Below are positions 1-18,700 of a stretch of DNA of 64,000 nucleotides, piece by piece. The stretch is from positions 44,118,864 through 44,182,863 of the forward strand of contig NC_021677.1 of NCBI RefSeq assembly GCF_000247815.1, written 5' to 3'. The notes beneath the pieces were generated by a model. The model did no database searches. It was not told where the DNA came from and saw only the letters and a list, made by a program, of their open reading frames with translations. The stretch is from Ficedula albicollis (Eukaryota; Chordata; Aves; Passeriformes; Muscicapidae). Positions within the stretch are counted from its first letter, which is position 1; every line of letters begins with the position of its first letter. Both the position numbers and the translations under genes were made by a program.

Positions 1-50
1 ATGCATTCTTCTTCAACTATTTGTCAAAAGGGTATAAACTTCATCAGAAG

Positions 51-232
51 TTCCCTGTTTATTTCCTGTGTCCTACTCATGGGATCAGGCTCCTGAAGAC
101 AGGGGTTACCTGCTATGAATTATCAGGAATCATGGATTTGCTTTCCCTGTTTATTTCCTGTGTCCTACTGATGGGATCAGGCTCCTGAAGACAGGGGTTG
201 CCTGCTATGAATTATCAGGAATCATGGATTTG
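51..232. repeat. Tandem duplication, 92 bp unit, two copies
   Basis: Two adjacent copies run from 51 to 142 and from 143 to about 232. They differ at only two bases that I can see (CTCATGGG versus CTGATGGG, and GTTACC versus GTTGCC). There is no open frame of note and no similarity to a mobile element I know. The high identity means either a recent duplication or two alleles placed side by side by the assembler. Confidence 0.9.
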
Positions 233-731
233 GTGCTTGTGTAAGGCTCCTCAAAAAACCAAATTCTCATCTATAAATGCTTCCATATTAATTTAATGAA
301 AATTCTGGAATCTGATACAAGGACCTTTCTGTTCTCTTTCCCCTCTTTTCCTGCACACACACAAGCATATACATACACACCATCTCTCCTCAGATTCTAT
401 TTTGGGCAAGTAACTGCAGCTTTTCACTGGAAAGAGTAAAATGCCAGACAGAAAAAATTTACTTCAATTGAGTGGCAGTAGAGTAAAACTGCAGTGAGTC
501 AGAAAGTGAATCAGAAAGTACAGATTTGATGGACAGAGAAAGGCACACCAAATGAATGTTGTACATTGTATCTAGAGTGGTTGCTTTCTAAAAAACTTGC
601 TGTCAGAATTCTAGAAGAACTACAAATGGAGAAAACTCATCAGAACAAGGAGAAAATTATACTATTCATCATCAGCCCTTTATTACTGAATTTTCTAAAA
701 TATTTATTATATAATATATAATATATAATAT
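233..731. other. Non-coding AT-rich sequence
   Basis: Unique AT-rich sequence with no supported gene. It ends in a run of ATATAAT-type repeats (about 699-731) that continues beyond the G tract at 1826. A short CA-rich stretch lies near 355-380. Confidence 0.6.
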
Positions 732-1880
<1,149 letters not shown>

Positions 1881-1931
1881 TGTATATAATTCAGATTTTG
1901 ATTATGCTACATACATTTTCCTTTTTTATAG

Positions 1932-1964
1932 TTTTTTAAGATTTAAAAAAAAAATCTTAAAAAA
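1932..1964. other. Perfect A/T hairpin (13 bp arms, 7 nt loop)
   Basis: The arm TTTTTTAAGATTT at 1932-1944 is the exact reverse complement of 1952-1964, around a loop of seven A. It is AT-rich enough that chance origin is quite possible. No function can be assigned. Confidence 0.7.
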
Positions 1965-4900
1965 GAATTTAAAAAAATAATTACATTATGGAAAGACATA
2001 CATTATGGAAAGACACTAGCAAAATGGACCTATGGCTGTTATTCTGAGACCCAGGACACACTCAGTGTGTGATTGGACACACTCTGTAGTCATCTGGTGC
2101 TTCAATTTGTTTACACAGAATAGAGCAGAGCCACATCCAAAAGATGCATTAGGAGAATTCATTTTGCATTTATTGAGGACCTTGAGATTCTGGTATGAAT
2201 GGCTATGTCAGTTCAAAATGTCATGATCCCCGTAAAAGGGAACACATTTTTAGAAGTTGGTGGGAATTTTAATTATGATTATTTATATAAGGAAAAAACA
2301 ACCACCTTCCAAAATTAAATAATTGTCCTTAGTTTCCAGTTTAATACCTCCTCCTTTACCCATTCTTACCCTACAATAGTGCTGTCTCTGTAACTTATGT
2401 GTTCCAAAATGCTTCTACTGCCCTATGGAGTTAGAACAGTGCTTGGTAAATAAAAAACACTTGGTAAAATGGCAAAGTACCCAGTGAAGTGAAACAGAGG
2501 TTTTCTGTGCCTGCAATCTTTCCTACCTTGTGGGATTATGTACCTCCCAAAAAACCCAAACCTCAAAAGTATAAAGAATAAATAAAAAATAACCACTCTA
2601 AAGAACTTCTCATCACTGAACCTAAGGTCTGACAGCCTCTATCAACAGTGTCAGAAACTTTCTTTCACAAGGTTTTGTATTAGTCAGTGGCCGTTCACAT
2701 CATGAAACTATGATAAGTCAAACAAACTGGTCTGTGGTTGTTGGGGTGGGAGTTTGCTTCAGATATCATGAAAAGAATTAAAAATAGCAATAGGGATGTG
2801 GAGGAGGAAATTTGTTAGCCTGGACTTTCACCAGACATCAGAGTGAATTGCTGTGATTTCACCACTATCTTAACACTCACCTTCCCATATCTGTGGCAGT
2901 CACAGGGGGCTGCTTTTCTAACTTCAGATTATAAACTTGTGCTCCAAGTCAACTACCAGCACTGTGGTTTACAGTGTTTAAGAAAAGCAAATGCAAATGT
3001 TATGCCTTGTGTCCTTAATAATCTCCTATTAATGTGCAGATGGAGCTCATTGAGTGGGAGCTGTTATGGGTGAGCTGGGAACAGCTGTCTGGCCTTGCTC
3101 TGTCTTGAGGCTGCAGCCTGCAGGACCCAGATGCTGTGCCTGGAGGACTGTGAATTGCACAGTCACAGGCAGGGTGTGAGTTAAAAGAGTTGCAGAAATT
3201 GCTCTTTTGCAACACACAAGAGGATGTGAGGAAGTGCGAAGGTGTAAATTAAAGAAGTCTCCTATATTAACCTGCACCTCTGCCAAGCAAAATGAGCCAA
3301 CTTTAGACTCCTTCACACTCACTTAGGCTCAATTGCACCCACTTACCACTGATCAACTCACACTTTCTTGACCAATGTAATAAATATGTGATGTACCCCT
3401 TGACAGAACAAAATACTTTCCTCAAAGGAGCACTCAGCATCCACCAATTCCAGAGGCTGAACTTACTCATATGTAGTTTAAGAATGTGTGTTTTTTGCCT
3501 AAGACAAAAGGTGTGTTGTAAGAATACCCTGCCTGACACTTTCTGAAGCTCCTGTGCAGTGCATGCTGTGCTGGGTGGGGTGAGCTGAGTTAATTAATGT
3601 TTGCCCCCAGTGAGTAGTGCCATCGTGATACATGGTGTGTTTGAGGAAAACAGAGCCTGATGCTGGACTGAGATCAAGTCTGATTCATCTTATACTGCCA
3701 GTGACCAGAGGAGATATGTGTACAGTCCTTCCCAGAGACATTTCTTTTTTGTAGGGCAGCATCAGAAAGCAATGCAAATCTAACCAGGTAATTGCATCAG
3801 GCAGTGAGGGACTTTCTGCTTTCATACCAAAAACAGCCCCAGTGGGTTGTATTCATCCTCCAGCTTGACCTCAACAGTTTATTACAAAGAACATGAATCT
3901 GCCTCAAATAATCTATTTGTTTTAAAATGAGCAACACAAAAGAGAAGGGGAGTGAAGTTTCACAGGAGAGAAGGGGAGTGGAGTTTATGTTAGATTTTTA
4001 TTGATGATCTGTAGAGATTTTTTTATGAGTAGCTTTGTACTCAGATGAATACATGAAGGACAAAACATTGCCTTTTCTTTGTCAGGAAATAGGAACTGGT
4101 TTGTAAAACAGGCCCAGGGAAGAAGTGACAGCACTTGTACCCAATCTCTTCTGGAGGCTGACAACACTAAGCCTGTTTTACAAGTCTATCTCAGCTCCTC
4201 AGGGCATGGGTAATGCAACTTTAATCACCCTGTATGTGGTTTGGTCCCAAAGGTCTTTCTTAGTGCTTACATCTTATGCTTCTGAGGCACTTTGAAACTT
4301 CACTTGGTGCCAATCCCTGTTTCCAGGAAGAGAACCAGAGGGTTCCTTGGGAGATATTTGTAATATGCTGCAATAAACAAAACCATAAGGTGCATGAACT
4401 GCTTCAAGAAAGATGAATTAGTTAGTAGGATCTTCTGAGAAAAGTTCACATCTACTTCATTACCTTGCCTTTTATGTGTATGTAGATGACACTTCAAACT
4501 GTTCCACTTTTTCTTTCCCTCTCCCCTGTTTGCCTTGAAAGAGTGCACTTGTGCAAAAAGACTGTCATGGCATTTTCTCAGATGGGTTAGTAAGAAGCTA
4601 TGAAAAATGACTTTCAAGAATGACTTTCCATCCCTTAGCTCATGTAATTGCATAGTTCAGATGAATTAGTTTGAGTTGATGCTGACAGAGAAAAAGCAAA
4701 ATCCAGTTCAGGAAGAAGACAGTGGGTGGCACTTGAATCCAACAGGAATTTCTCTGAGGAAATTGTACTTGGCAGGCTGTTTCCTGTACTCTACAGGACT
4801 GTGTGAATAAGGTGGTTGCCCTGTTTTTAGGACAGCAATATTGAAATTAAGTAAGGCTAGACACCTGCACTTCCCACGTCTCTGGAGAAACACAGGTGAA

Positions 4901-6865
4901 AACAGTGGGGCAGAGCAAATGTTAAATAGGTTAAATTGCTCCCTCAAAAACACAATAATGTATGCATCTATTGGTTTTTGCTACACTGGGTTATGGGCAC
5001 CTTTGTCTTCCCACTCACAAACAGAATGGGAGGAGGTTTAGTGCAATTGTGTTGGGACTTGCACCTCCACCTGATCACCTCTATTCTTTCACCTTTGCTT
5101 GGCTGAGGAACAGAAAGTCATGGTTTGAATAGCTTAAAGGCAATTAGTAAAGCCCTGCACAAGCATTAAACATTCACATTTTCCGTGGAGAAGGAAAAAA
5201 AAGTTGCTGGCCTTTACCCAAACTCTTCTCCCCTGTTTGTCTTGTGGATTTGTCATTAAAATGTTATTTTAAACACCAGGCCTGAAAGGTGAAATGGTAC
5301 AGAAATTACACACCCTTGCTGAAGAACACAGTGAGTCTATAATGATCCATCCCAGAACTAATAAGTGGTTTCTGCTCTCATTTTCCTGAGTATTCTTAAC
5401 ACTATTAAAATGATGTTTACTCTAAGAGGTATAAAAAGAAAAAAAATAGGGAAGCATGATCAGAATATAAGAAAGCAGAAAAGACTAAAGCAAAAAGAAA
5501 AAGATTTTAGGTGACTAAGATGTTCAGATTAATTATTTGTAAATGAAAAAATTTGTAAATTCAAAAAAGTCCTTCTATATGGGAGAATTTTTTATACTTT
5601 TTTTCGTAAGGAAAAGCTCTTTAAATGTCTTCTTTAGGTAAATTTTTTATGTACCATGCTACTTTAGATTTATAACAAAGTTCCTAATGACTATTTCAGG
5701 AGGGGAGAAAGTGATGACGTGGGTAGGTTGCTGAAGAGGTGAGATTAAAAACAAAAGTAAGCCCTTCAAGGTGGTCAATAACTGAAAACAAATGCAACAT
5801 ATTGTGATTAAAAACCTGTACAGACTAAATTTAACTGTGCCTTAGCTAATTGGAGATGCTGGGCTAAGCAGAAGTTAATCAAGATCAGACTCACCCACAA
5901 ATCTTTAATTTGCTGGTTAATGCTGTTGATTTAGCTGAAGAGCTCATTCAGCTGTAGGGACCATGTGTGTCGTGCAAATGCCACGTGGGGGCTTTAAATG
6001 ACAATGAGAAGAAGCAGGACTTGAGGGCTACTTCATTTTTCATATCTCCTGCCTTTTCAGAGACCCATGAAACTCTCTTGAGAAGCATATGTGCTGCCTA
6101 GGCTGATCTGAGTGTTTCAGCTCAGGGGAACAGTGATATCCATCTTATATTCAATAAGATAATTTTATGCTGTTTTGGTTTTTTCAGTGTGTTTGTTTGT
6201 TTTATCAGATTTTTGTTTATTTTGTTTGAGATGTTTGAGAACTAAGCATTATCTGATGCCATTTAATGCTTAGAAACATTGATTTCATTTTTTATTTGTT
6301 CTGCTTTACTTTTCATTTCCACTTTCTTCTGCTTGTTTATATTTTGCCTGGAACAGATGCATCTAAATCCAGGCATGTCAGGAAATGATGAAAGGTTTAA
6401 ATCGCTGAAAACATCATCATTGTTTTCAGATTTCCAATTCAGAGGAAAAGATAGACTAAGACTGGGAAACTGATAATATGTTTATAGATGCCTTATCTAC
6501 AATAATACTGTTATGGTTTAGTTATTGATCTGTAAGATAACAAAAACTGTTTAATTTTAATTAAATGGATTTCTTAATAATTTCTTGGGAAAATAGAATA
6601 TATCCCGTTGATTTTGCTCAGTTAACTGATCTTAATTTGAAGGATATTTTTTTAGATGCCCAAGGAATGAGAACCTTAAAAGAAAACAAATAAATATGGA
6701 AATTTAATTCAGGAGACAGGGTTTACAAGTTTTTCTTCTTATTGCTAAATAAGTGTTAATGGAGACAAAACATAAAATTCATAGGTTGGTAGGTTTTTTT
6801 TCAATATTTTCATTTTTTTTAGTGATTTCTATATGGAGGGTCCTTATTTAAAAAAAAAAAAAAAA
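1965..6865. other. Non-coding sequence without a supported gene
   Basis: About 4.9 kb of unique AT-rich DNA. It contains a 17 bp-period duplication of CATTATGGAAAGACA at 1984-2015 and a short duplication of GAGAAGGGGAGTG near 3941-3981. A block at about 5805-6010 looks like a conserved non-coding element and is listed separately. Open frames here are short, overlap in several frames and resemble no known protein. The stretch ends in 16 A at 6850-6865, the left flank of the next G tract. Confidence 0.55.
5805..6010. promoter_or_regulatory. Candidate conserved non-coding element
   Basis: This block is locally less repetitive and carries closely spaced homeodomain-type cores (TTAATC, TTAAT, GCTAATTGG). 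It also has a perfect CACGTG E-box at 5982-5987 and an octamer-like GTGCAAATG just before it. The call rests on texture only. Multi-species alignment would confirm or refute it. Confidence 0.25.
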
Positions 6866-7645
<780 letters not shown>

Positions 7646-7660
7646 AAAAAAAAAAAAAAA

Positions 7661-10411
<2,751 letters not shown>

Positions 10412-12099
10412 GTTTCCCCCCCCCCCCCCCCCTTGTAAAATGAGGAAAACTAACCCTATGACCATATTAAATCTCCTTTAAAATACAAAATCATTCTAAA
10501 AAACAGTTACTGATGTGCAACATCTTGTCCAAAAGAGTATTTTAGTGACATTCTGCTTGCAAACCAAAAGCTATTAAAAATATATACTTCACCTATTGCA
10601 CTGCCAAGTTTGCACTTTTTTCAGGAGCTACTGTCAAGTCTGTCAAATGGAAACTAATTGACAATCCAATAGAAAATGCTGAATGACTCCTTTGTAACCT
10701 CTTCCTTCCAGAAACCTCAAGGATCTAGCAAGATTTTGAAATCTGAAACCCATTACCTGTATTCTGATGGCATTTGGTCATGTAGACACTTTCACAGTTC
10801 TAGTCAACTGTCTAACTACAGGATTTTCACCCAGAAAATAAAAATAATTTTGATGAAAATTTGATAAAGTCAAAAGAGAAATTTTCAAGTATTTGATCTC
10901 CTTTGTTTATACAAAAATTTAATTATGCTACTTTTGTGCTGTAGCCAATGAATTCTGGATTCCAGATCTGGCTGACTTTTTTGGACTACACAGCATCCTG
11001 TGGTACAACAAGAACACTACCATTCCCTCAGTTTCTGTTGGACAGCCCAAAATTACCTAAATAAAAATTTGGCCTGTCTTTGTTAATGCTAAAAAGCCCC
11101 CAAAACTAAACCCAACCAACCAACAAACAAAAAAACCAAAACAGAACTCCCCCCACAGCTTATGACTAGCAACGTGATCCTGCTCTCTTCAACTTGTCAT
11201 ATACACATTGGAGTGCTGAAAATCCAAGAATTGAGGAGTGGAGTGGAAGGATCCAAGTGTGGAGACTGATTCAGGTTTCTGCCGTGATGAAATTTTATCC
11301 CAGAATGTTTTGGTAGCGATGGAAAAAAATGCAGATTTTTGCAGTTACGACTTTTATTACATAAATCATCTAGTAAAAGCTAAGAAAGAGACAATTCAAG
11401 GCAGAAGTCGGATTTTTGGCTATGATGGAAAAAGAAGTAAGAAAAGCAGTAGGTGAAAGGCTTGATTTGCCAGTTAATTTCAAAAATTGCCTTTCCAAAG
11501 AAATCATGTTGTCTGTAAATCATCCACATCCTCACCATGAAACATCAGGGAATGATGTCCATCTTTTAAATACTGCATTTCAGCTGAGAGCCTGAAAAGG
11601 GCTTCACAAATAATGGACTACATTTTCATAGTCTGAAAGGACGCAATTTAAAATCCATTAGGAAATCAATTTTTGCTCTTTTGTAAAGTAAAAAAACCAA
11701 CCTGCTAATCTGAGTTAGCAAGACCTTTCCAGTGCAAGGAGGCATTAGTAGTATTATCCTGCCTGTGTCTTATTATTTCAGCTAAATGTTTGACACACCT
11801 AGAAGAAGTGTAAAAAATGTAAATGAAAATAACCAGATACTGTACTGTTTAAATTCTGTTTTCCTCTCTGATAGCTTAAAAAAATTCCTATAGCAAAAAG
11901 TTCAATTTAATCTTTGATATATAATAATAATAATAATAAATAATTTCAGATGCTGCATATCAACTATTTCTCTATGGTTTGACAGTATTTTTTTTTCCCG
12001 CATTGTTTTCAGCTTCTGTGATGTTCTGTTCAGCATTTGGTACCAACCATTTTTGCTATGAATTAAAAATGTTAAGTGTCATAACAGAGCTGATGTTAA

Positions 12100-12310
12100 A
12101 GCATTCAGTCTCAGAGCCAGACTAACATGAACCTAGTCCTGTTTATCAGCAAAATCTTTTGTTGTCGACTGTTTCAAATGCCAGAGCTCTTTTTAAATAC
12201 CACTAACATTGCCAAAGCCTCATTTAAACATGTATTAGCAAGGTAATCCTTCAATCATAAACTTGCCACTAAGACATGAAGGGGATGATTACTGACATTC
12301 TGTGCCCTTT
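12100..12310. promoter_or_regulatory. Candidate conserved non-coding element
   Basis: A non-repetitive block with several TF-site-like words close together (TTTATCAG, AATCCTTCAATCAT, GGTAATCC) and no low-complexity runs. The call is from sequence texture only. Confidence 0.2.
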
Positions 12311-14466
12311 TCAGAACTACCCAAGGGAAAAATATAATGAATATCCTGGGCTCACAGTGACCCCAGCCTCTTCATAGGAAAGCAAAGGAAAATAAACCAA
12401 AATTATGCCAGCAACCATTTCTCTCCTTGTTCACCTTGTATTTTACTTTAGACAACTGGCAAAACCATTGTAGCCACAAACAATCTTTCTTTATGTGGCT
12501 GTAGTTGCTATTAGTTATATCTTTGTGGGAGAAGTAATTATGATGTCTAGTTGAAGTCTTAGTTAATGTGTATGATACTGGGAGATCATTCTTTTAAATT
12601 TCAAAATCCTCTAACTTGTGACTCCCCCCTCCCAGACTCTTGCACAGCTAAATAAGGAGCACAACTAATTGCCTGTTCAATGTTTGATCTACTACAACAG
12701 TACTGCAGGCATCAGCATGTCCTGCTGAGATGTTAAGAAGTTGTGGCTGTTGCAGTACCAAATTTAATATAATTTAAAATAAAAATCAATAAATGCACCT
12801 CATATCTCAAAAATGTAGCCAAATGTATCCTGAAAATCAGCCGAACTTATATGACAAGCAGATAAACTCATTTGCAACAATGCTATAACTATTTATTCTG
12901 AATTCATCAGAACCTTCTCTTCCCGCTGCCTGCTTACTGGTACTGCTTTACAATAATGCATCCTCTCATTCAGAGAATCAGAGTTTAAAACATATTCAAG
13001 ATGGCCACTCTAAAATGATGTGAAATTGGAATAGTTCCTGTCACCACAAGAGCTTTGAAAATGCATATCAAAAACCTTCGCCCCACCTAGGAAGCCAGGC
13101 AGTCATTTGTACTGTCAAGTACCCTGGTCAAAAAAATTGACTAACTTGAGAGTCACCTCCTAGGACTTGTTTGCACAGCACAGGATGAGCTGGGTCAGAC
13201 ATCCATGGAGCTCCTGAGTCTGGGGAACTGAAACCATCGCTCCTCTGAGCTGCAGGTGCTCTCAGGATGCCTAAGGAGCACAAACACTGTGAAGATGTGC
13301 AAGTGTTGCTTGCGTTCAGTGCTGTGTGAAGTCCAGGTCTCCTTGCTGCCTGCAAGTGGGAACCCAGCTGACCAAAGTCAGAAGTAGGAACTGGCCCAAA
13401 TTCACTCCTGGCATCACTGCCTGTGTGGGTGTTAGGCTTGCTGAGTAACACTGAGGCAGTGTGGAAGGAGGAGAAATGCCATTTTACAAGAGGCAAAATG
13501 TCTTAATGAAAAATGATCCTAATAAGTCCCACTTGATAGTTTGGTAGCTGAATGGTTATGTTATTTCTCACTCTGCTTTGCTGCTTGTCTCTGTAAGCAG
13601 CAATCCCATGGAGCTGCACGTTACCTCAGGGAAAGATTTGGCACGATGGTCAGTGGCAAGCTGTAACTGTGTGTAACTCTGTACCTTTCTGTAGTTTGGA
13701 AAGCCTCTAACTTCCCTGGAGAGATGGCTGAAGCTTTACTCCAGGTGTTCACATAGTCCAGTTTCCTGACCTGCAAGCAGTTCTCTGTGAAACTATGTGT
13801 TTTATTTCAGTTATTTGCTGCCTGTGAAAGTCCCCTGCATCAACTCGTTTATAAAAGAAATATGTATAAGAAATGGATAAACTTTAAAATCACATTCTGA
13901 TCTTGGAAACATTAGGGTAAGTATGACTTTATGAATGCAACAATTCTGAATAATGTAACTGAATTTCATTACTGAAAATGACATCTACAGTTACATTTTT
14001 GAACATTTTTTTTCACCTTTGCTCTCATCCTCCTGAGCTAGTTATTCTCTTTTGGAGTAGTGCAGGAACATGGTACTCCACAGCTACAAGGAGACAACTA
14101 AATCAAAATGTCCAGTTATCTGTAGCTTGCAATAGATCTATAAACCAGAGACCAGCTGCCACTAAAGGCAAACAGCACAGAAATATATTTCTTGCAGCAA
14201 GAGGGAATCTGGCAGAAGCTAGAGTGTGCTTGGCATGTGAGAGTACAAGCAGAAGAAAGTTAAAAGCTAAAATCATGACTGGGTTGTAGGTCAAAAATAC
14301 TCGAAGTATTAGTGAATATGCACATGCTTTTGTATCCTTGCTGGGGGGGTCAGTGATCCGTGACATTTGTGATCACAAATTTCTGCCTTAGTGGAAAGTG
14401 GTAAAGAGATAGGTAGAAAAGAAAGGGGAAGACAAATATTTAGTTACTTCAAAATTAAATCTATGA

Positions 14467-14486
14467 TTTTTTTTTTTTTTTTTTTA
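14467..14486. repeat. Poly-T run
   Basis: About 19 consecutive T. It is a simple homopolymer and not obviously linked to a recognisable retroelement. Confidence 0.8.
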
Positions 14487-14689
14487 TGTGAGTGACTGCA
14501 GCTGACTTCACCCTAAATCTATGGGACAAACTACTCAGGACATAATCAGCCATAGTGGATAACATCTTATGATTCTAAATATTTCCCCTAACTTCTATAT
14601 GATAAAGCTTATACAAAGTGAACTGGGAAAAGTCATGAAATCTGACTAGATCAGTATTTTGAGTCCATTTAAAAAAAATAATTCTAGGA

Positions 14690-14773
14690 CAAAATAATAA
14701 CAACAATAATAATAGGAATGAAATAACAACAACAACAACAACGATCATAATGAATAAGGAATAATAATAGGGA
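14690..14773. repeat. (AAT/AAC)n trinucleotide-like repeat
   Basis: A degenerate array of AATAAT and AACAAC units, including five AAC in a row near 14730. Similar AAT-rich cores lie inside the LTR family seen at 36363, so this may be the remnant of an old copy, but no flanking LTR sequence is recognisable here. Confidence 0.7.
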
Positions 14774-15534
14774 ATAATAGGATCTACAGACAGTTAATAT
14801 TTAAATCCAGATTTAAGAAGCCCTCAGTTTTGGTCAGCTACATCCTATGCAGTATGCAGTTTACCTTTTATACCATTTTCATGTGCCTTTGCAGGACCAT
14901 GCACAATGGTGCATGATACATGTAAAAATAGTTACTAAATCACTCAGTCACCAATGATGCAATAATTAATTATACTCTTTCATTAGAATCTCCCTAACTT
15001 TGAGAAAATTTTAACTGGTCTCATGATTTTCACTCTTTAGCCTGGAAATCTGTCACTGGAATTCATTATTCTCCCAAAATTATATCCCCTTTTTTGTATC
15101 CGCTTGGATTATTTCCTGTTCTCTCAATGCAGTAGCAGCTGGAGCCACTCCTGGCGGCTGCACCCTGCACTTCACACAGCTGCCTCCACGGCTTCTATAA
15201 TGTTTTCCATTTCTCATCCTGTTTTCTCACTGATGACTCTGGCAAAAGACACTCACTCTATTGCAGCAAAAAGTAACACGATCTTAAACACCCATCTCAA
15301 ACCAGCTGAGAGGATTTGTGGCTCAGATGCAGGAAAGCAAAATCAGTGCCTACTGCTGCATGTTCATACCTCTCAGAATAGGCTGCAGGCTAGAAGGCAA
15401 CAAGGGCGCTGTGTTTCTATTGTTATTTTTTGAAAGGCCATCACGTTAATAAGAATTCCCATGCTCAGTGGTACCTTGCCAGAAAGCTGCTTGTAGGGCC
15501 ACTGCCTCCCTGCAGGTGTCACTGGCCTCTCGAG

Positions 15535-15745
15535 TACAGCGGGCAGTGATTGAGCCATCAATAAATCCACATCAGGTCGGCGTGTGCAGAGCCTAATAGC
15601 TGATTTCATTACACTGAAGTGACAAGGCGTGAGCTGTCTGCTTTGAGCAATGGGATTGATTTCACCAAGGGAAGCAAAACCAAATGTAATATTAATCAAT
15701 AATCCAAGACAAATCACTGTGAGCCTATTAACTTGATTTTTAATT
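15535..15745. promoter_or_regulatory. Candidate conserved non-coding element
   Basis: This block has a dense set of PBX/HOX-type words (TGATTGAG, ATCAATAA, GGGATTGATTTC, AATCAATAATCC) and CpG-containing segments (GGTCGGCGTG, AAGGCGTGAGC) that stand out from CpG-poor surroundings. It is among the most enhancer-like stretches in the window by eye. An open frame of 127 codons on the minus strand crosses it but shows no known domain. Confidence 0.3.
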
Positions 15746-18700
15746 CTGAGGAACAATTTGTCGTTAGTTGGAATCCTGGACTGTTTTTTTCTTACAAGTG
15801 GTGCATTTCAGGAATGAACTACTACAACTACTTTGAGTTCACAATTATTCTTTTAGAGACAGAAGTTCATAAACAAAGACACAAACAAATCCATTCATAA
15901 TTAGTCTTCCTCTCTTTTAGGACAGTAATAATGACTAATGGTAACCATTTCTTGAGTTCATTTAGTTAATGGAATCATACTATTGGTTTAGTTTTATAAA
16001 ATTTTAAAAAATTATTTCATCTGCAACAGTCTATCAGGCAGTAAATGCCATACCATGAATCTTTGAAGTGCATTTCTTTGAGATGAGATGGAATAATTGG
16101 AAAGGTTTTGACCCCTTCAAAGGGAGCACATTTTACTTTCAAATGTCCATTTACAGCGTTTGCATAAATTGGTCATTTGGACATCTATAAATTATCTCCA
16201 AAGCCACAGATGGCTGAGGTTCTTCCTAGTCTAAGGGTTTTTCCCTAGAAGAGTTCCTCTAAAATTCATATGATCTGCACATGCCCTTTGAAAACCTCAG
16301 TTATATTAGGGAATCAGAAATTCTGAGGCATGGTGGAATACAGAAAAAGGGTTGGGTTTGTGCATCAAACAGTATCTTCAACAGACTGGTTACAGAAGAC
16401 AGAACACTTTTTTTACTGTCTTTTCTTGATATAATTTCCAAAATTCACTTCTCTCTACCACCTGGAAAATCTCAAGGATTAGGCAAAGTGTAACACCATC
16501 GATAATTATAGCAAAGAGCCCAGCATGTGCAGGGCCTAGCAGTGATGCAGAGAAGAAGAACACAGGACAGGAGGAGATGGGCCACCTCTGTTGCTGCCTT
16601 ACTGTCATGAAAAATGAAGAGAAAATGCGGTTGCTTTTCATGCTGATCATTGAAAGGCAATGAAATGAGATAAGTTATGACTTGTATTCTTCTACAGTTG
16701 CTGCTGTTATAGCACTTGTATAAGCAGGGAGCACTTTCCATTTGCCCCAGCTTTCCAAATGTTCACTTCAAAAATAAAAGAGGAGAGAGTAAAGGTAGGA
16801 GGGAGAGCATACCAGATACATTTTTGTGTATTTCAGAGAGCGGGGCACACATAGTGGGCTAAATATATTCTTAATAAGGTTGTCCTTCAAAGTAAGAGAG
16901 TTACAGGTCTCCTCCATGCATGTTTGTTTTTATGGCTCCCAGAATCTGATTCCTGTGGTGTTCATGGTGCAGCACTGCCATTTACTGTCTCCTACATGGT
17001 AAGGTTTTTCCAGTGACAACTGTGGCCTGTTGCAAGGTTCAGCTAAAGCCTTGCTGAAAGTGGTAAATACCTGAGTCTGGTTGAGGAGAGATGACCAAGG
17101 TGGGGAGATTTTGCCACAATTTCAAAAGTGCTTTTGGCAGTGAATGTTGGACAGCACAAGTGACTTAAAGAAATAAAGTCTAAGGTGCTATTTGGAGGTT
17201 TACTTTCACAGTCTTATTAAAAATAAAAAAATACAATAAATCTTAAATGTAAGTTAATAAAAGTTTTAAAAGAGCATGAAGTCCAACTACTGCCACTTTT
17301 CTCTGTAAACACAAATGCATTTAGTTTAGTATCTCCCAAAAGCTCTGTTCATATGCAAGATGTGCATTGTTGGTGGTTTGTTTTTTCTGCACTCAAAAGC
17401 ATTGCACTTTTCACTGCTTATGAAAGTCATATAGGAGCCAAATAGAGAGCTCTGTGTTTTTCTGTCTTTTTCTGGAGCAGTAGAAGCCCTCAGGACCTGA
17501 GGCTAGCTGCAGCTCTCGGAGAGGAAATTATCATCAAGGGACGCTCTTGAGGTGCAAAGACAGCACCCTGGGATACTGAGGAGTTTCTCTGAATTAGCTT
17601 TTAAGACATCGGGTATCTTTGTGGATTTTCTCTTTGGCTTGTTTGACTCTTTCATGACTCCAAAGCTGGATGTCCCATATTTCTCATGCCCATACTGATC
17701 TCCCTCCCCCTTTACAGATGTTCAGTTCCCACTAGTCACACTACTGCCTTCAACTACGTTTTGTTGGTTTGGTTTTTTTTTTTAATTGCTGTCTTCTCTG
17801 TTCTTCCCTTCAAAGAGAAGTCTGAAACTTTTCTTCTCCTCTAGAGCAGTTTTAAGGAAGAATTTAAAGCTCCAGCTCTTGCCCATATAATAACAATATA
17901 GGGTACTTTCAGTACTTATCTAAGATTTAGGATCTCCAGTCCAAGGCTTGTAGTTTGCAAATAATACTTGAATTTTCTGTAAAGGCTTGAAGGATGTCTA
18001 AAATCTTCATCCCAGGGATGTCAAGCTTGCTATGTGGGCCTTCATCTTTTCTTTCTCCACCAGTAATGAAGCCTATTTGAAGAGCAGTCCAGTGATTCAA
18101 CAGTGAACTGTAAAGTGCTTTTCTGGACTTGAGGAACTGAGACTAAGAGGTGCAGTGAAGTGGAAGAACATAGATGATAAGTTACCAGACTGGTTACTTT
18201 GTGGTTTAAAAAGATTGTAGGGAGGTTGGAGGAAAATCTACATTTGTCATCCCATATGGTATTTTAGGTGCTGTTCTAAAGCTGCTTGTAAGTCTAGCTT
18301 CCATTTAGCAAGGGAAGCTGTACTCACAGCTCTGACCACACCCAGAAACTTCTTGTGAAGACTTCAGTGTCCCATGGAACTGATGACAGTTAAGTAAGAT
18401 TCTAGTTTGATGGTAGCTGGCTTCATATGAGCAGGTTCAATATCTCTAAGCACAGCCTGCCTATGAACTTCCACATGGGCAGCCTGGCAGCTAGTGAGAG
18501 CACAAGAGATAGGCAAGATAAGCAAAGCTCTCACTGCAGGAGTCACTGGCCATTGCATGTAAAATTAATGAAATTCACGCAATAAATTCACTGAAATTCA
18601 TGGCTGCTTTTGTTATGCAGTCAGGTCTTAAGAACAGATGAAACAATGAAAATGAGCTGATGAACAAATGAAATTATGCTTCACATAAACCAATAACCAA

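Noticed and set aside
13128..13496. 122-codon minus-strand frame in a GC-richer stretch
   Set aside because: No domain recognised, no splice context, and GC-richer DNA lowers stop frequency by chance.
15104..15756. Overlapping 109- and 127-codon frames on opposite strands
   Set aside because: They overlap each other, resemble no family, and the region looks regulatory rather than coding.
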